NCBI GenBank assembly: GCA_032717465.1 | Contig: CM064713.1 | Location: 13,248,872-13,312,871, forward strand | Source: Coenobita brevimanus | Taxonomy: Eukaryota; Arthropoda; Malacostraca; Decapoda; Coenobitidae | Reading direction: 5' to 3' | Length of the DNA stretch: 64,000 bases | In this document: positions 1 to 10,554 of the stretch, one piece after another | How positions within the stretch are numbered: position 1 is the stretch's first letter | How the letters are laid out: each line of letters opens with the position of its first letter | Translations under genes and position numbers: made by a program | Notes under the pieces: generated by a model | The model's database searches: none | The model's input: the letters and a program-made list of their open reading frames with translations, nothing else | What the model was told of the DNA's origin: nothing

Positions 1-566
1 CCGCCCAACTCATGTTGCTGATGCAGGTGATGTCCACACTAGGACAGTGCAATGGGCAGCAAATACCAGTTACTACTGAGCTGCAGGAGGATGATGATGG
101 ATAACAACAGCACAGCAGGTCATGAGACTGTGATAAGCACTGTGTCACTATGTTGTGCCAAAGAGAAAAGGAATAGGAAAAAGAAGTCGTGGTGCAAGAA
201 TGGATGTCTCGACATTGTTTTAAATTTGCACTTCTTAAGTTCTTTCCTTGTACGGCTTGTTTTTCATCTGCCAGATACATGGATGCATCTTCAGCAGTTC
301 TGCAAAATGTTGGGTGTTGCCCCTTGACCATTCAATACCAGTACCGTACTGTACATTCTTCTGACACTGCCTCGTACTGCAGATAAAAAAAGGCCATAAC
401 AGAAGCCAGACAGCTACTGTGAGGGCATCGTGGCAAGTGCTGTCACCATGAAATGTCCCTTGGCCAGATATACCAGAAGCATGTGGCACAGACCCACCGC
501 GGCAACAAAACCTGAGTTGGGCAACATGACGTGCAACAGAGCATGACCTCTAGTGAGGGCGGGACT
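1..566. mobile_element. PIF/Harbinger-like element, left end outside the window
   Basis: This segment matches the complete element at 57203-57788. Its right terminus reads GGGCGGGACT, followed by TTA at 567-569, which fits a TWA target site. On the minus strand a short peptide near 240-320 includes HFAELLKMHPCIWQMKNKPY. That resembles the start of a MADF DNA-binding domain, which PIF/Harbinger elements often encode beside their transposase. The reading frame breaks soon after, so no functional protein is expected. The left terminus lies before base 1. Confidence 0.5.
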
Positions 567-1129
567 TTAGTCTACACAGCAGATCCACTATGGCTGCTGG
601 TGCTGTGTTGAAACAACTCACATTTTAGCATTGTGCACAGTGGCTACTGTATATGGTACACAAGTGTACCAGTTCCCCACCTAACCTAACCAACCAAGTT
701 CACCACCACAGGACAGTTCATCTGATCCACTGTGGTTGCTGGTGTGGTGATTGGGTAATTACGTATTGGAGTAGCTAATTATTGTACACAAGATTGTCAA
801 TCTTCATGTTTTCCACATCCCCTGTCTTTTACCATGTAGTGTTATTATCATCACTTTGGGTAGGGGTTAAAAGAAATAATAATCATAATACTTTGCCACA
901 AGGTCACTGCCTTTCCATATTTCCTATTAAAACTAGTCTTTCAGAGGTTACATGTTATGCTTCCTAAATTACCAAAGTTTCAGAGAATTCTTTTAAATGA
1001 TATCTGTGAAATACATAAAGACTGGTTTAGGCTATATAACATCACACATTCTGTCACCTCAACGAAGGTACCAGCAAGCACTAATCTTGCTGCCAAATAT
1101 ATTCCTTACTTTTGGCATACTTTGAAATT

Positions 1130-1420
1130 TCCAGCTGATATGTTAGGTTTGGACAATTTCAGTTATGTCAGGAATGGTTAGGTATTGGTTAGGTTATGAC
1201 AGTATTGGATTGGTTGTTTCAATAAATTAGGTTATGAAAGAGTAGATTAGGGTTATTGAGGCTCATACTTGGGATTTGGCCTGACAGATATTTCCGGGGT
1301 CTCTAGGTTAGGTTAAGTGGAAATCCTAGGTGGTTAAAGTCAGGGGTGTGTGGGGGTGAAGCCCCCAGTTAGGTTACTCTAGGTAAGGATGCGTTAGGTT
1401 AGGCTGGATTAATAGACTTC
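1130..1420 (+). repeat. Degenerate TTAGG-type telomere-like motifs
   Basis: Many TTAGGTT units are scattered through non-repetitive spacer here. The same spacing recurs in the paralogue near 58790-59070, and a denser cluster lies at 34375-34440. TTAGG is the ancestral arthropod telomere repeat. The motifs are too interrupted to be a true telomere tract, so this is an interstitial or transposon-borne motif. Confidence 0.5.
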
Positions 1421-1544
1421 CTACAGATTTGAATGTCTGGTGCACTAACACATCTCGTTGACAAGATACTAATCATTGCACCATCAGTAATCAGGCTGCC
1501 ACAGGCAAACTGGTGGCTTCATTAAATAACCCAAAAGAGGTGTA

Positions 1545-2472
1545 GTCTCTCGATTATCCGGATGGCCATTACCCGGACAATCCATTAAGCAGATGCTGTG
1601 ACCTGGCTGTTTGAAACCATTATTTGTAGTGGTATATTTTTTCATAATATCTGGACAAAAACTTGCGTCTGGGAAGAAATTATGGTCACGCAAATAATTT
1701 CCACCCAGACGGGCGGGAATAGCCCGCTGGCGCCACCATGTCTGGCTGGTTAGTTCACCCAGCGTCCTTTAGAGCCCCCCCCCCCCTCGCTCAGTCTCAG
1801 TTAATGCATGGCGGTTGTTTAGTAAACATTTCCTTATTTCCTCTCAAACAGTTATTATGGCAGTGCATGTGGTTGCTTTTGTGGTTGTTTCCTACCTGCT
1901 TTAGGTCTTGCTATGCCTTGCATGCCTCTTCCTAGGGTGTGTTATGATGGCCCCTTCACCAGGGGTTATCATAACACATAGATATTCAAATACAATTAGT
2001 GACTCTGGAGAAGCGGGAGATCCTGGGTAATACTGATGCATGAAAGTTGAATTGTGAGTGCTGCCACTGATTTATTCTAGCTTACTATATTGTACCATGA
2101 TTTTATTCTATATTACCATGATTTTATTCCATTTTACCATTTTGTGTGCCCACTGCATTTTTCTTGTGTAGCCATATTTTTCATGTTTTCATGTCACTGC
2201 GGGGTATGGCCCTGCAGTGGTGAAGTGGTTGATGGGTCTTCTTGACAATGGTAATTGCTCGGCTGTTGTTTATAGGTCTACCTGACCAGACAGAGTTGTG
2301 TTAAACAACAAGAACAAATGATGTACGATGTACCGTTGTGGCCTTTAACACTGACTTTCAAAAGGTTATGTACAAAGAGGGGCCAGGGGAGAAGTCCATT
2401 ATCTGGACGGAGCCATTACCCAGACATGCCTTTAGCTCTATTACATCAGATAATCAAGGGATTACTGTACTG
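1545..2472. mobile_element. Tigger/pogo-like non-autonomous element, TA-flanked
   Basis: The paralogue reads straight through this point near 59200-59210, so the block is an insertion. The left end reads GTCTCTCGATTATCCGG. The right end, on the opposite strand, reads CAGTAATCCCTTGATTATC. Both resemble Tigger/pogo termini. TA dinucleotides flank it at 1543-1544 and 2473-2474. Similar subterminal blocks lie at 1552-1578 and 2397-2425. No transposase ORF survives inside. Confidence 0.55.
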
Positions 2473-2789
2473 TATTTTTCCTCTACACTTTTTGCTGTCT
2501 AAAATAATTAGATAGCTATTTTTGTTGCATTAATAAAATTACTTTCCTAAAGATCATGAGATTGTAAGAAGACAGTTGCAATTGCTCCACCTAGTTTTCA
2601 CCAAAAAAAAATTAAAGGAAACTAAATGAGAGTCTGTCCATTTAAAAAAAAAGTTATACAGAGAAATGCAACAACACAGCAAGAAATAATTGTAAATAAA
2701 TACAGCAAAGTGTATTTTTCCCCCTTTAGAGCAGAGAGGCCTGAGGCTGGGCAGGTGTAGTGCAGAACACTTAAGGACAGGAGGCTGAC

Positions 2790-3030
2790 CTATGCCCCTG
2801 GTAGTGTGTACAAGTCAGAAATACCTGTGGGACTCCAACCACAGTGCACAGCCACAGGCCACTGTCCACTGTGACCCACACCACCATTAAAAAGGTAACA
2901 AAAGTGGTAACAAAGTAACAAATAACTCAGCACAGAAAGTATACTCCCTCTGGCTACCTCTGGAACTTGAACCACAGCACATTTTGAACCGAGGGCTCTA
3001 CCTCCACGCCACCATTAAAAAAAGTAACAA
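2790..3030 (-). mobile_element. tRNA-like SINE units, two in tandem
   Basis: On the minus strand, 2953-3016 carries a box A-like sequence (GGCGTGGAGGTAGAGC) and, about 30 bases on, a box B-like GGTTCAAG. The D2 equivalent at 59898-59962 has the perfect box B GGTTCAAGTCC. A second, more diverged unit lies at 2800-2890. Spacing and boxes fit a tRNA-derived SINE promoter. There is no cloverleaf good enough for a functional tRNA. Confidence 0.45.
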
Positions 3031-3219
3031 AGTGGGTAAAAAAGTGAATAACAAGTATCATCAAAGTAAATGTTCCTCCAATAAGACACAGTAAACTGAG
3101 AGTAACAAATAACATCAGAGAGTAATGTCTGTCCATAGAGAAAATTCTCAGCACTAAGCAAAAAGACAAAACAAAATGTAGATTCCATTAAAGTAAAACA
3201 AAAACTTATAATATGAATC

Positions 3220-3319
3220 AAATCACACCAGGTGTGGGGGTGGGGCCTGCCGCTGTGTGGGGTGGTGGTAAATCACACCAGGTGTGGGGGTGGGGCCTGC
3301 CGCTGTGTGGGGTGGTGGT
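3220..3319. repeat. 50-bp minisatellite, 2 units (11 units in D2)
   Basis: The unit begins AAATCACACCAGGTGTGGGG and ends GGGGTGGTGGT. Two full units are present here, against eleven in the paralogue at 60171-60720. The unit nearest the tetraspan gene contains that gene's stop codon. Confidence 0.9.
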
Positions 3320-4259
3320 AGCGGTGGTTCAGGTACAGTGCCGAGACACTGACCAACAGTTTGACCACAAACCACGCCACCACCCCCACCCAAGCACCAT
3401 TCCACACCTCCCACACCTCTATCACCCCAACTATGGCCTCCAGGGGGTGAAGCAGCTAGGCACAATAGATGGCACTCAGTGCCAGCTGCCAACTCAGCAT
3501 ACTGACACCCAGCATTACACTCAGCACCAACAGGACAACCTGAAACACGTCATTTTTGACAAACCAAAAGCCAACCCAAGTAGTGAGGAACCAACAGCGA
3601 TAAACAATAAGCCAAGTTAGACCCGCGTTGAGCTCATACCGCAATTGTGAAGAAATTACCATCCCGGTCAATTCAGACAACATTAGCCTACCGGGATAGT
3701 GACTATATTCTTCTCCTAATGACTTTTTTTTTTTTTTTAATAACAGAACAGAGGAAGGAAAAACAAATGGGGGAAAAAAAAATAATCCATACACCAGATT
3801 ACTGGTGTCCTCTATTCATAAAATATCTGTAACAGTTAGACTTGAACAGTTGTGGATTGAAATTTGGAGGAAAACAACTCTGGGGAAGCGAGTTCCTGAA
3901 AGATGCAGTTCGGGGAATGAAAGAATTCTGATAGGCAGAAGTTCTGCAATATGGTTGAGTGACATTCCAGTCATGAGCGCTACCAGATGCCCGTGTAGCA
4001 CGAGGGAAGGCATGGAGAGGTGGCACCATGGACGCAACTTCGTCTGAGCATTTGCCAAAAAAATATCTGTAAAATAATGCAAGGGAGGCAACATTCCTTC
4101 TTACTTGCAGGGGAGGTAGTTTATATGTAATGGCAGGGTTGTTAATGATTCTAACAGCTTTATTCTGAATTTTGTCTAGTTGTCTTAATGCAACCTATCC
4201 ACAACCATTCCACAAGGGTGAGCAATATTCAAGCTGAGAGCGCACATGACTCTTATAAA

Positions 4260-4826
4260 TTACAGTACAGCTAACTGCTCATCGGTGAAGAAGTTACGGA
4301 CTCTGTACAATAATCCAAGTTTCTTTGAGGCGGCCTGAGCAAGTGATCTGACATGAGAGGTCCAGCTGAGGGCACTGTTAAGTGAGACACCAAGAATTTC
4401 AATACTTTTGGAGATGGGAATATTAGTAGCACTGAAGGTAATGTACGAATCTGGCAATATCTGTCTATTAGTAAACTGTATACATTTAGTTTTACTAGCA
4501 TTAAAAGAGACAAGGTTGTTTTGTCCCCATTCACTGACTGTAGCTAGATCTTGATTTATGGAGATGGCTGTACTGAGTTGAGAGGTAGAGATATTAGACT
4601 TTGTAAATGGATGTCTGAGTGTGAATGAACTATGTAGTGTTGAGTCATCTGCATATGAGTGAACGGGATTGTGAGTGACAGATAAGAGATCATTAATATG
4701 AACCAGAAATAGGGTTGGTGCCAGAACTGATCCCTGCGGCACGCCGGCGTTAATTGAGTGGAAATTCGAATATACATCATCTACTTTTACTCTTATTTTC
4801 CTGTCAGTAAGATAAGAAGAAATCAA
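4260..4826 (-). CDS. LINE reverse transcriptase, catalytic half
   Basis: The 188-residue frame carries GVPQGSVLAPTLFLVHIND and the catalytic YADDSTLH, then a thumb region. It belongs after the frame at 4916-5815. The frame ends near 4260, before the usual LINE C-terminal region, and a few hundred bases of probable 3' UTR run to the poly-A at 3722-3738. Confidence 0.8.
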   Translation of the reverse strand: MISSYLTDRKIRVKVDDVYSNFHSINAGVPQGSVLAPTLFLVHINDLLSVTHNPVHSYADDSTLHSSFTLRHPFTKSNISTSQLSTAISINQDLATVSEWGQNNLVSFNASKTKCIQFTNRQILPDSYITFSATNIPISKSIEILGVSLNSALSWTSHVRSLAQAASKKLGLLYRVRNFFTDEQLAVL

Positions 4827-4915
4827 AGGAACAAAAGACGTTAGTCCATAGCAAGGGAGTTTGGACAGCAGGGAACGGTGCCATACTCTGTCGAAAGCTT
4901 TAGAGATATCAAGAG

Positions 4916-5815
4916 CTACTGCATGAGTTTCTCCAAAAGATCAATTGACTGATGGATGGTATGAGTTAAGAGATTGAGTATGTCAATGGTGGATCTTTCG
5001 TGGCGAAAACCGTATTGTCTATCACTAATTAAGTTGTTGGATTCAAGATGTTTAACAATATGCTTATTAATTAAAGTTTCAAATACCTTACCAAGAGAAG
5101 ATGTGACAGCTATTGGTCTGTAATTGGAGGGGTCAGACGAACTTCCTTTCTTCGGAACTGGGTGGATATTGGCTTCTTTCCATGAATTTGGGGATAAAGA
5201 AGTACGTATGCACAGTCTGAATAATTTGGCTAGGACAGAGGCAAGTTCAGGGGAACACTTTTTCAAAATAATTGGCGGAATTCCATCTGGGCCTGGAGCT
5301 TTGTTGGTAGGTAAATTGTCTAGGATGGATTTTACGAATCTTGTCTGTATTTTAAGTGGGGCAATTTCGGGAGAATCAAGTTCCAGTACTGAGACATTCT
5401 GGCTGGTATCATCTATGGTAGAGTTTCTTGCAAAGGTACTAGCAAAGATATCTGCTTTCCCACGTGGGTCATTTATAATATTGCCATCTGAAGATTTTAG
5501 TGGGGGAATGGAAGATGACTTGTTAAAGTTATTATTGAAAGAATTAAGAGTTGACCAGAATATTCTATTGTCATTAGGGTTGTTAAGTAGTGTTGATGCT
5601 TGCTTTTGAAGAAAGTTTGATTTAGATAGATTTAATACAGCTTTTGCATGATTTCTAGCAATTTTAAATTGGGAGAGTGATTCAGATGTTTTTGATTTTA
5701 AGTAAGAGTTATATGCTAATGACTTTTGGGCTGTTGCTCTGGCATAATTGCCATCAAACCATTTTGGAGAGTTTGATCTTTTAGTGAATTGTTGACTTGG
5801 TATGAATAAATCCAT
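4916..5815 (-). CDS. LINE reverse transcriptase, N-terminal half
   Basis: The 299-residue frame contains the RT entry motif NKAPGPDGIPP, then PVPKKGSSSDPSNYRPIAV and the fingers motif YGFRHERST, all typical of non-LTR RTs. The frame is lost near 4935 by a one-base shift. The next motif, with catalytic D in ALDISKAFDRVW, is readable only in the neighbouring frame. This is a relic of the LINE at 3721-7930. Confidence 0.8.
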   Translation of the reverse strand: MDLFIPSQQFTKRSNSPKWFDGNYARATAQKSLAYNSYLKSKTSESLSQFKIARNHAKAVLNLSKSNFLQKQASTLLNNPNDNRIFWSTLNSFNNNFNKSSSIPPLKSSDGNIINDPRGKADIFASTFARNSTIDDTSQNVSVLELDSPEIAPLKIQTRFVKSILDNLPTNKAPGPDGIPPIILKKCSPELASVLAKLFRLCIRTSLSPNSWKEANIHPVPKKGSSSDPSNYRPIAVTSSLGKVFETLINKHIVKHLESNNLISDRQYGFRHERSTIDILNLLTHTIHQSIDLLEKLMQ

Positions 5816-5941
5816 ACCAGCTAGTTTTAAGTCGCAAATGTGGGAGTGGGTAGAATTGGGATCACTAGAGAAGAAAGACTGCCATGGAACATCAGCAAGA
5901 TAATTTCTAAATCCATCCCAGTCTCCTCTGTCAAAGTGCCA

Positions 5942-6289
5942 TCAGGTTACCCTGACACGTTCGGAATGGGGAGGTGTAGGAGGGTTAACTAATGAGGCTT
6001 TGATGAGATTGTGGTCAGAGGATCCAAGTGGTGACAGTACCTCTATCCTGTACTGATCTGGATTATTTGTCAAGAATAAATCCAAGAGATGGGCATTATG
6101 GTCAGGATTATCAGGTATTCTGGTTGGTTGCTTTACCAACTGGGTGAGATTAAACGATTCCGCAAACAGCTCGCATTCTAGACCAGCGTCGTCAGTCCGG
6201 GCAGAATGCAATAACCATTCAACACTGTGTATGTTAAAATCACCCAAAATGGTAATTTCATTGCCAAGGGCATGGTCAAGGTTACTCAA
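5942..6289 (-). CDS. LINE endonuclease fragment (APE type)
   Basis: This is the C-terminal half of an apurinic-endonuclease-like domain, which nicks target DNA for target-primed reverse transcription. GDFN lies at residues 16-19 and SSDHN near residue 90. Both belong to the catalytic core of the family. The frame ends at a TGA where the domain joins the linker to the RT, and the same frame stays open beyond it. The stop therefore looks like a point mutation rather than a natural end. Confidence 0.75.
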   Translation of the reverse strand: MSNLDHALGNEITILGDFNIHSVEWLLHSARTDDAGLECELFAESFNLTQLVKQPTRIPDNPDHNAHLLDLFLTNNPDQYRIEVLSPLGSSDHNLIKASLVNPPTPPHSERVRVT

Positions 6290-6345
6290 CTGAGTGGATA
6301 TGGAATCAAATACACTGGGTTCCGAAGAAGCATTGGGGGAACGAT

Positions 6346-7078
6346 AAACTATCTATCTATAGCCCGACGCCCTAATCCCGCAAAGGGTGGCCGCAGACAA
6401 AACGCCTCCAAGTCACTCTGTCACCCACCATTTGACTACCCTCCCCCCAACTCACCCCCCCCTCATATACCTCTCAACTCCATCCCTCCACCTCATCCTC
6501 GGTCTACCCCTCCCTCTCCCTCCCTCCACCTCACCTACATACACCCTCTTAGTCAGTCTTTCATTCTCCATTCTCTCCACATGTCCAAACCACCTCAGTG
6601 TATTTCTCCTAATCTTCTCAACCACATCCACATCTACCCCACAACGTTCCTTCACTTCTTCATTCGTCAACCTGTCCCTCCACGTCACACCACATGCTCC
6701 TCTCAAGTAACTCATTTCCACTGCTCTCACTCTTGACTTGTTCCCCTCTTGCAAGGTCCACGCCTCGCTTCCATACGTCAGGGTAGGGATCACAATGCCA
6801 TCATGCAGTGACTTCTTAACTTCCATACTCACCTCCCTATTTCTCATCACTGCTTTCAGCGAACCAACAACCTTCCTTCCCTGCTGTACCCTTTCACGTA
6901 CTTCATCCCCCACAAAGTTCCATCCTTACTCATCACACTACCCAAGTACTTGAATGCACTCACATTCTCCATATCCTCACCATCCAACCTCACTGCACAC
7001 TCTGTGACTTCATTCCTCTCAAACACCGTAACTTTACTTTTATTTACATTAACTTTCAGTTTCCTCCTCCTACACAGA
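6346..7078 (-). mobile_element. RTE-like LINE 3' fragment nested in the LINE
   Basis: The 3' terminus on the minus strand ends in short TAGATA repeats (6346-6356). This type of end recurs near 8873, 46268, 54535, 56180 and 57095. The frame at 6452-6913 matches the LINE C-terminal region (SLHDGIVIPTLTYGSEAW, then RRNTLRWFGHVERM). It splits the endonuclease of the surrounding LINE between its KY and VYRSP segments, so it arrived later. Confidence 0.8.
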
Positions 7079-7208
7079 TATATTTGGTAATGTTTAGGCA
7101 ATTTACTTTATATAATGAGTAATCAAAACTGGATGAAGTGAAGTTTAAAATAGTATCAACTGCATATTGGGATTTGATATAACAACAGGTGCCGCCCTTG
7201 TTTCGAAA

Positions 7209-7379
7209 AATAGGAGAAATGGAGTTCCCCCGAGCTAAGCCCTGTATTGGAGTATATAGCCCCGCTAGGGTTACAGGAGGGAGCTACCCCTCCCGGCACG
7301 GCAGCCCGGGCGAGGCTCAAACTTGCAATCCCCCGATCACAAGTCCAGCGCGCTACCACTGTGCTACCGCGCCCCCCCC
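7209..7379 (-). mobile_element. tRNA-derived SINE with 14-bp target duplication
   Basis: On the minus strand it starts GGGGGGCGCGGTAGCACAG, a box A-like tRNA start, and carries GCAAGTTTGAGCC as box B. It ends with GGCTTAGCTCGGGGGAAC. The direct repeat CCCTTGTTTCGAAA flanks it at 7195-7208 and 7380-7393. The same family recurs on the plus strand at 59487-59655, with the same AGCTCGGGGGAAC tail. Confidence 0.85.
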
Positions 7380-8330
7380 CCCTTGTTTCGAAAGTTTGTA
7401 AGGAGATGGTAACCGGGAAAACAAAATGGAGATATATCGGTAGAGGGTGAGATTTGTGGTTCTGTGAGGAAAAGGGCCAAAGGGGATATGGACTGAAGGA
7501 AAAAATGAACTGAGTTTAAATTTGTGGTAAGGCCGCGGATGTTGGTAAAGAATAAGGCCACACCGTCACCTCTTCGCCGACGAGCATTCCCGGAAATAGC
7601 AACAGTCGCTGCCGGCACAGTCGCTTGATGGCGACCAGGAGGACCCTGTGCCTCCAGCCCTACCCTGACGGTGGTGGCAATCCGAGGTACCACCTCATCT
7701 GATTGTAAGATTGCAGCGGCCATTACTAAAGATGTGAACAGAAGGTGTGATATGTTGTGTGCATGTAGTGTGGTGTAGAGAGTTGAAGGTAGAGGTATTA
7801 TGAGAGCATGCTGGCCTACTCTGTGTGTAAATGAATGCACTGAAAATGTTCAGAAAAGGGAGATGGTCAGGATCGAGTCCTGAGGGCTGGTGAAACGGGA
7901 TCTCCAGCTCTCCCTATCACCAGCTTGCCACTGCCCAGTTAAGCCTTGATGGCTCAATATTATGTCGCAAAATTGTTTAGAGGAACACCATTCTCAACAA
8001 GTTTGTCAACAATATCAGAAATATCCTTACGGAAATAGGGAACACATGTTTTGACAAAAATGGTGAAACCTAAATCAGTAAGTGACACAATTACGAAGCA
8101 ACAAGTTATGAGTACGAACAATATCTTTTTGAGGAGGGGCCGAATCCCGTTAGTGTTGACGGGGATAGTGGTGGGGCGGTAGACCCCGTTGTCCATGTGT
8201 ACAACTGTGTGCCACATTTTGGGAGGAGCTAACTCATTCACCGTCTCCCTGACATGCAAGGTAAAGGTTGCTCCCGGATTCCCGGTGTCAGCATAAGTCA
8301 CTCCGTGCATACGACACAAGTACTGGGAAA

Positions 8331-8872
8331 AAGGGGTATTATTGTTAAATATTACCGAAACGTAACATAACTATAAATAATTTTAAAATTGGTAAAACTA
8401 GCATCAATCTGAAAACTTGAAAATAATGATTCCCGGTCGGTGCATTGTAACCCCATTGCACCAGAGCAAATAACATTCAAATGCAAAACTCACCGCAACC
8501 GGGATGATAATAGCGGTAATTCACGTTTTATACAACTAAGGTACTGTATATATAATAAGTCTGAAAGTTAAACGCTGCCAAAAGAAATACATCCGTATAA
8601 CGATTAGCCATATTTTTCGTTAGGGCCTTAGATATTCAAATCCAATTAGCGACAATGTAGCGACCAGCTACATATTTTTCCACAGGTGTAGCGAATAATT
8701 AGCGATATTCCATACTATTATTCTAGATGGTGTAACCCTTGAATGCGGTGAGGTCGATTTTAGTTTATTCCAGTCATCCTGACGATTTTATTCGACTCAG
8801 GAAAAACTCTTGCAACTGTAAAGATCAGTTATATCCTTAAACCCCTTCATTGCTCAATACAAGCGCTCATTG
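8331..8872. other. No gene recognised between T1 and the next LINE
   Basis: This is A/T-rich sequence upstream of the probable T1 exon. If that exon is real, this is intron. I see no ORF of substance, no repeat array and no match to other parts of the window. Confidence 0.4.
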
Positions 8873-9445
8873 GTCTATCTATCTCTCCAGCTATAGCCCG
8901 ACGCCCTAATCCCGCAAAGGGTGGCCGCAGACAAAACGCCTCCAGGTCGCTCTGTCACCCACCATTTGACTACCCTCCCCCCAACTCACCCCCCCTCCCT
9001 CATGTACCTCTCAACTCCATCCCTCCACCTCATCCTTGGTCTACCCCTCCCTCTCCCTCCCTCCACCTCATCTACATACAATTACACCCTTTTAGTCAGT
9101 CTTTCGTTCTTCATTTTCTCCAGATGTCCAAACCACCTCAGTGTATTTCTCCTAATCTTCTCAACCACATCCACATCCACCTCACAACATTCCTTCACTT
9201 CTTCATTCGTCTACCTATCCCTCCATGTCACTCCAGATGCTCCTCTCAAGTAAGTCATTTCCACTGCTCTTACTCTTGACTTGTTCCCCTCTTGCAAGGT
9301 CCATGCCTCGCTTCCATACGTCAGGGTAGGGATCACAATACTATCATGTAGTGACTTCTTAACTTCCATACTCACCTCCCTATTTCTCATCACTACTTTC
9401 AGTGAACCAACAACCTTCCTTCCCTGCTGTACCCTTTCACGCACT

Positions 9446-9814
9446 TCATCCCCCAGTTCCATCCTTACTCATCACACTACCCAAGTACTTGAATGCACTC
9501 ACACTCTCCATATCCTCACCATTCAACCTCACTGTACATTTTGTGGCTTCATTCCTCTCAAACACCATAACTTTACTTTTGTTTATATTAACTTTCAGCT
9601 TCCTCCTCCTACACACTGTCCCAAATTCATTCACCAAACCTTGCAGCTCCCATTCATCTTCACTCAACAATACTGTATCATCAGCAAACAGCAACACCGG
9701 AATCTTCAAAATCTCACCCTTATTCATTAGAGCCACCCCCGCATCCACTGCCCTACCCTGCACCTCCTTTACAACCCCATCCATGTATATATTAAACAGC
9801 CATGGAGACATCAC
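9446..9814 (-). CDS. RTE-like RT catalytic segment (FADD)
   Basis: The frame of 122 residues contains MSPWLFNIYMDG and the catalytic FADDTVLLSEDE, then NKSKVMVFERNE. These are the palm motifs of a non-LTR RT. The catalytic pair is intact although the element as a whole is broken. Confidence 0.8.
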   Translation of the reverse strand: MMSPWLFNIYMDGVVKEVQGRAVDAGVALMNKGEILKIPVLLFADDTVLLSEDEWELQGLVNEFGTVCRRRKLKVNINKSKVMVFERNEATKCTVRLNGEDMESVSAFKYLGSVMSKDGTGG

Positions 9815-10554
9815 ACAACCCTTTTCAGTCCCACATTGAGATAAAAGAACTCACTCAGCTCACCATCCACTCGTACCGTAGCCCTAGCTCCTTCGTACTC
9901 TACATACTCTTCACAGCATTCAACAATATCCCCTCCACTCCATATATTCTTAGTACCTTGCACATACCTTGCCTATCTATTCTGTCATAAGCTTTCTCCA
10001 GGTCCATGAAGGCAGCATACACTTTCTTTCCCTTCTCTAGATACTTCCCCACTAAACATCTTAGAACAAATCTCTGATCTACACACCCTTTTCCCTTCCT
10101 AAATCCCCCTTGTTCTTCTCCAACTAGCTCCTCTGTCATATGCCTAAACCTATCAATGAGTATTCTACCATATATTTTACCAGTCACACTAAGAAGGCAA
10201 ATACCGCTATGGTTACCACATACTTCTCTCTCCCCTTTTCCTTTATATAAAGTAATAATTGTACCTGATTTCCGGTCTCTGGAACCCTTCCCTCTTCCCA
10301 AGCCAATCTACACAACTTCCATATCCACTCCACAACAATCTCACCCCCATACCTCATCATTTCACCACACACTCCATCAATCCCTGGGGCCTTTCCCAAC
10401 TTGATCTTCTTCACTGCTTCCACTACTTCCGTCCTACTGATCTCTTCCTCCCTCCTCTCATCTCTTGTTCTCCCAGCCATTCCCCAACCACTTGTACTCG
10501 CACTGCTGTCACGCTCTACATTCAACAAATCCTCAAAGTGCTCCTTCCATCTCC

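Larger units (their letters stand above)
3721..7930 (-). mobile_element. CR1/Jockey-type LINE inserted in T1, itself interrupted
   Basis: This is a minus-strand non-LTR retrotransposon with a poly-A tail, seen as poly-T at 3722-3738. The endonuclease start lies at 7400-7840 and its middle at 7090-7195. The rest, at 5942-6345, carries GDFN and SSDHN motifs. RT motifs follow: NKAPGPDGIPP near 5290, GVPQGSVLAP near 4730 and YADD near 4645. A stop at 5942-5944 and a frameshift near 4935, just before the motif ALDISKAFDRVW, make it defective. An RTE fragment (6346-7078) and a SINE (7209-7379) sit inside the endonuclease. The paralogue at 61130 shows the uninterrupted target. The clade call (CR1/Jockey group) is from motif style only. 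Confidence 0.85.
570..8243. repeat. Segmental duplication copy D1 (paralogue of 57792-61432)
   Basis: Long collinear similarity links this block to 57792-61432. Shared parts are the flank of the PIF-like element, the TTAGG-rich stretch, the tRNA-like SINE units, the 50-bp minisatellite and the tetraspan gene body. D1 carries insertions that D2 lacks: a Tigger-like element at 1545-2472 and the LINE complex at 3721-7930. D2 carries insertions that D1 lacks: a MITE at 58238-58524 and a SINE near 59487-59655. Similarity stops at the sequence GGGAGGAGCT, near 8232 in D1 and 61431 in D2. Confidence 0.8.
3273..8322 (-). pseudogene. Tetraspan membrane-protein gene T1, broken by nonsense codon and LINE
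   Basis: This is the paralogue of the intact gene at 60674-61417. The C-terminal half reads on the minus strand from about 3720 to 3273. The N-terminal half reads from 8322 to 7931. The LINE complex at 3721-7930 separates them inside the coding sequence. A CAG to TAG change creates a stop at 3456-3458. Upstream of the methionine used in T2, T1 stays open for 34 more residues. A good acceptor (pyrimidine tract then CAG) precedes TAC at 8320-8322, so this looks like an exon start. That exon reads YLCRMHGVTYADTGNPG, then a hydrophobic segment. The pattern resembles the last strands of an Ig-like fold before a membrane span, but this is weak. The function of the family is unknown to me. Confidence 0.7.

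Noticed and set aside
3213..3620. 135-codon plus-strand ORF opposite T1
   Set aside because: It is the antisense shadow of the tetraspan C-terminus and includes minisatellite sequence.
6227..6736. Pro/His-rich plus-strand ORFs near 6.2-6.7 kb and 8.9-11.2 kb
   Set aside because: They are antisense to RTE-like LINE coding sequence, whose purine-rich strand gives Pro/Ser/His shadows.
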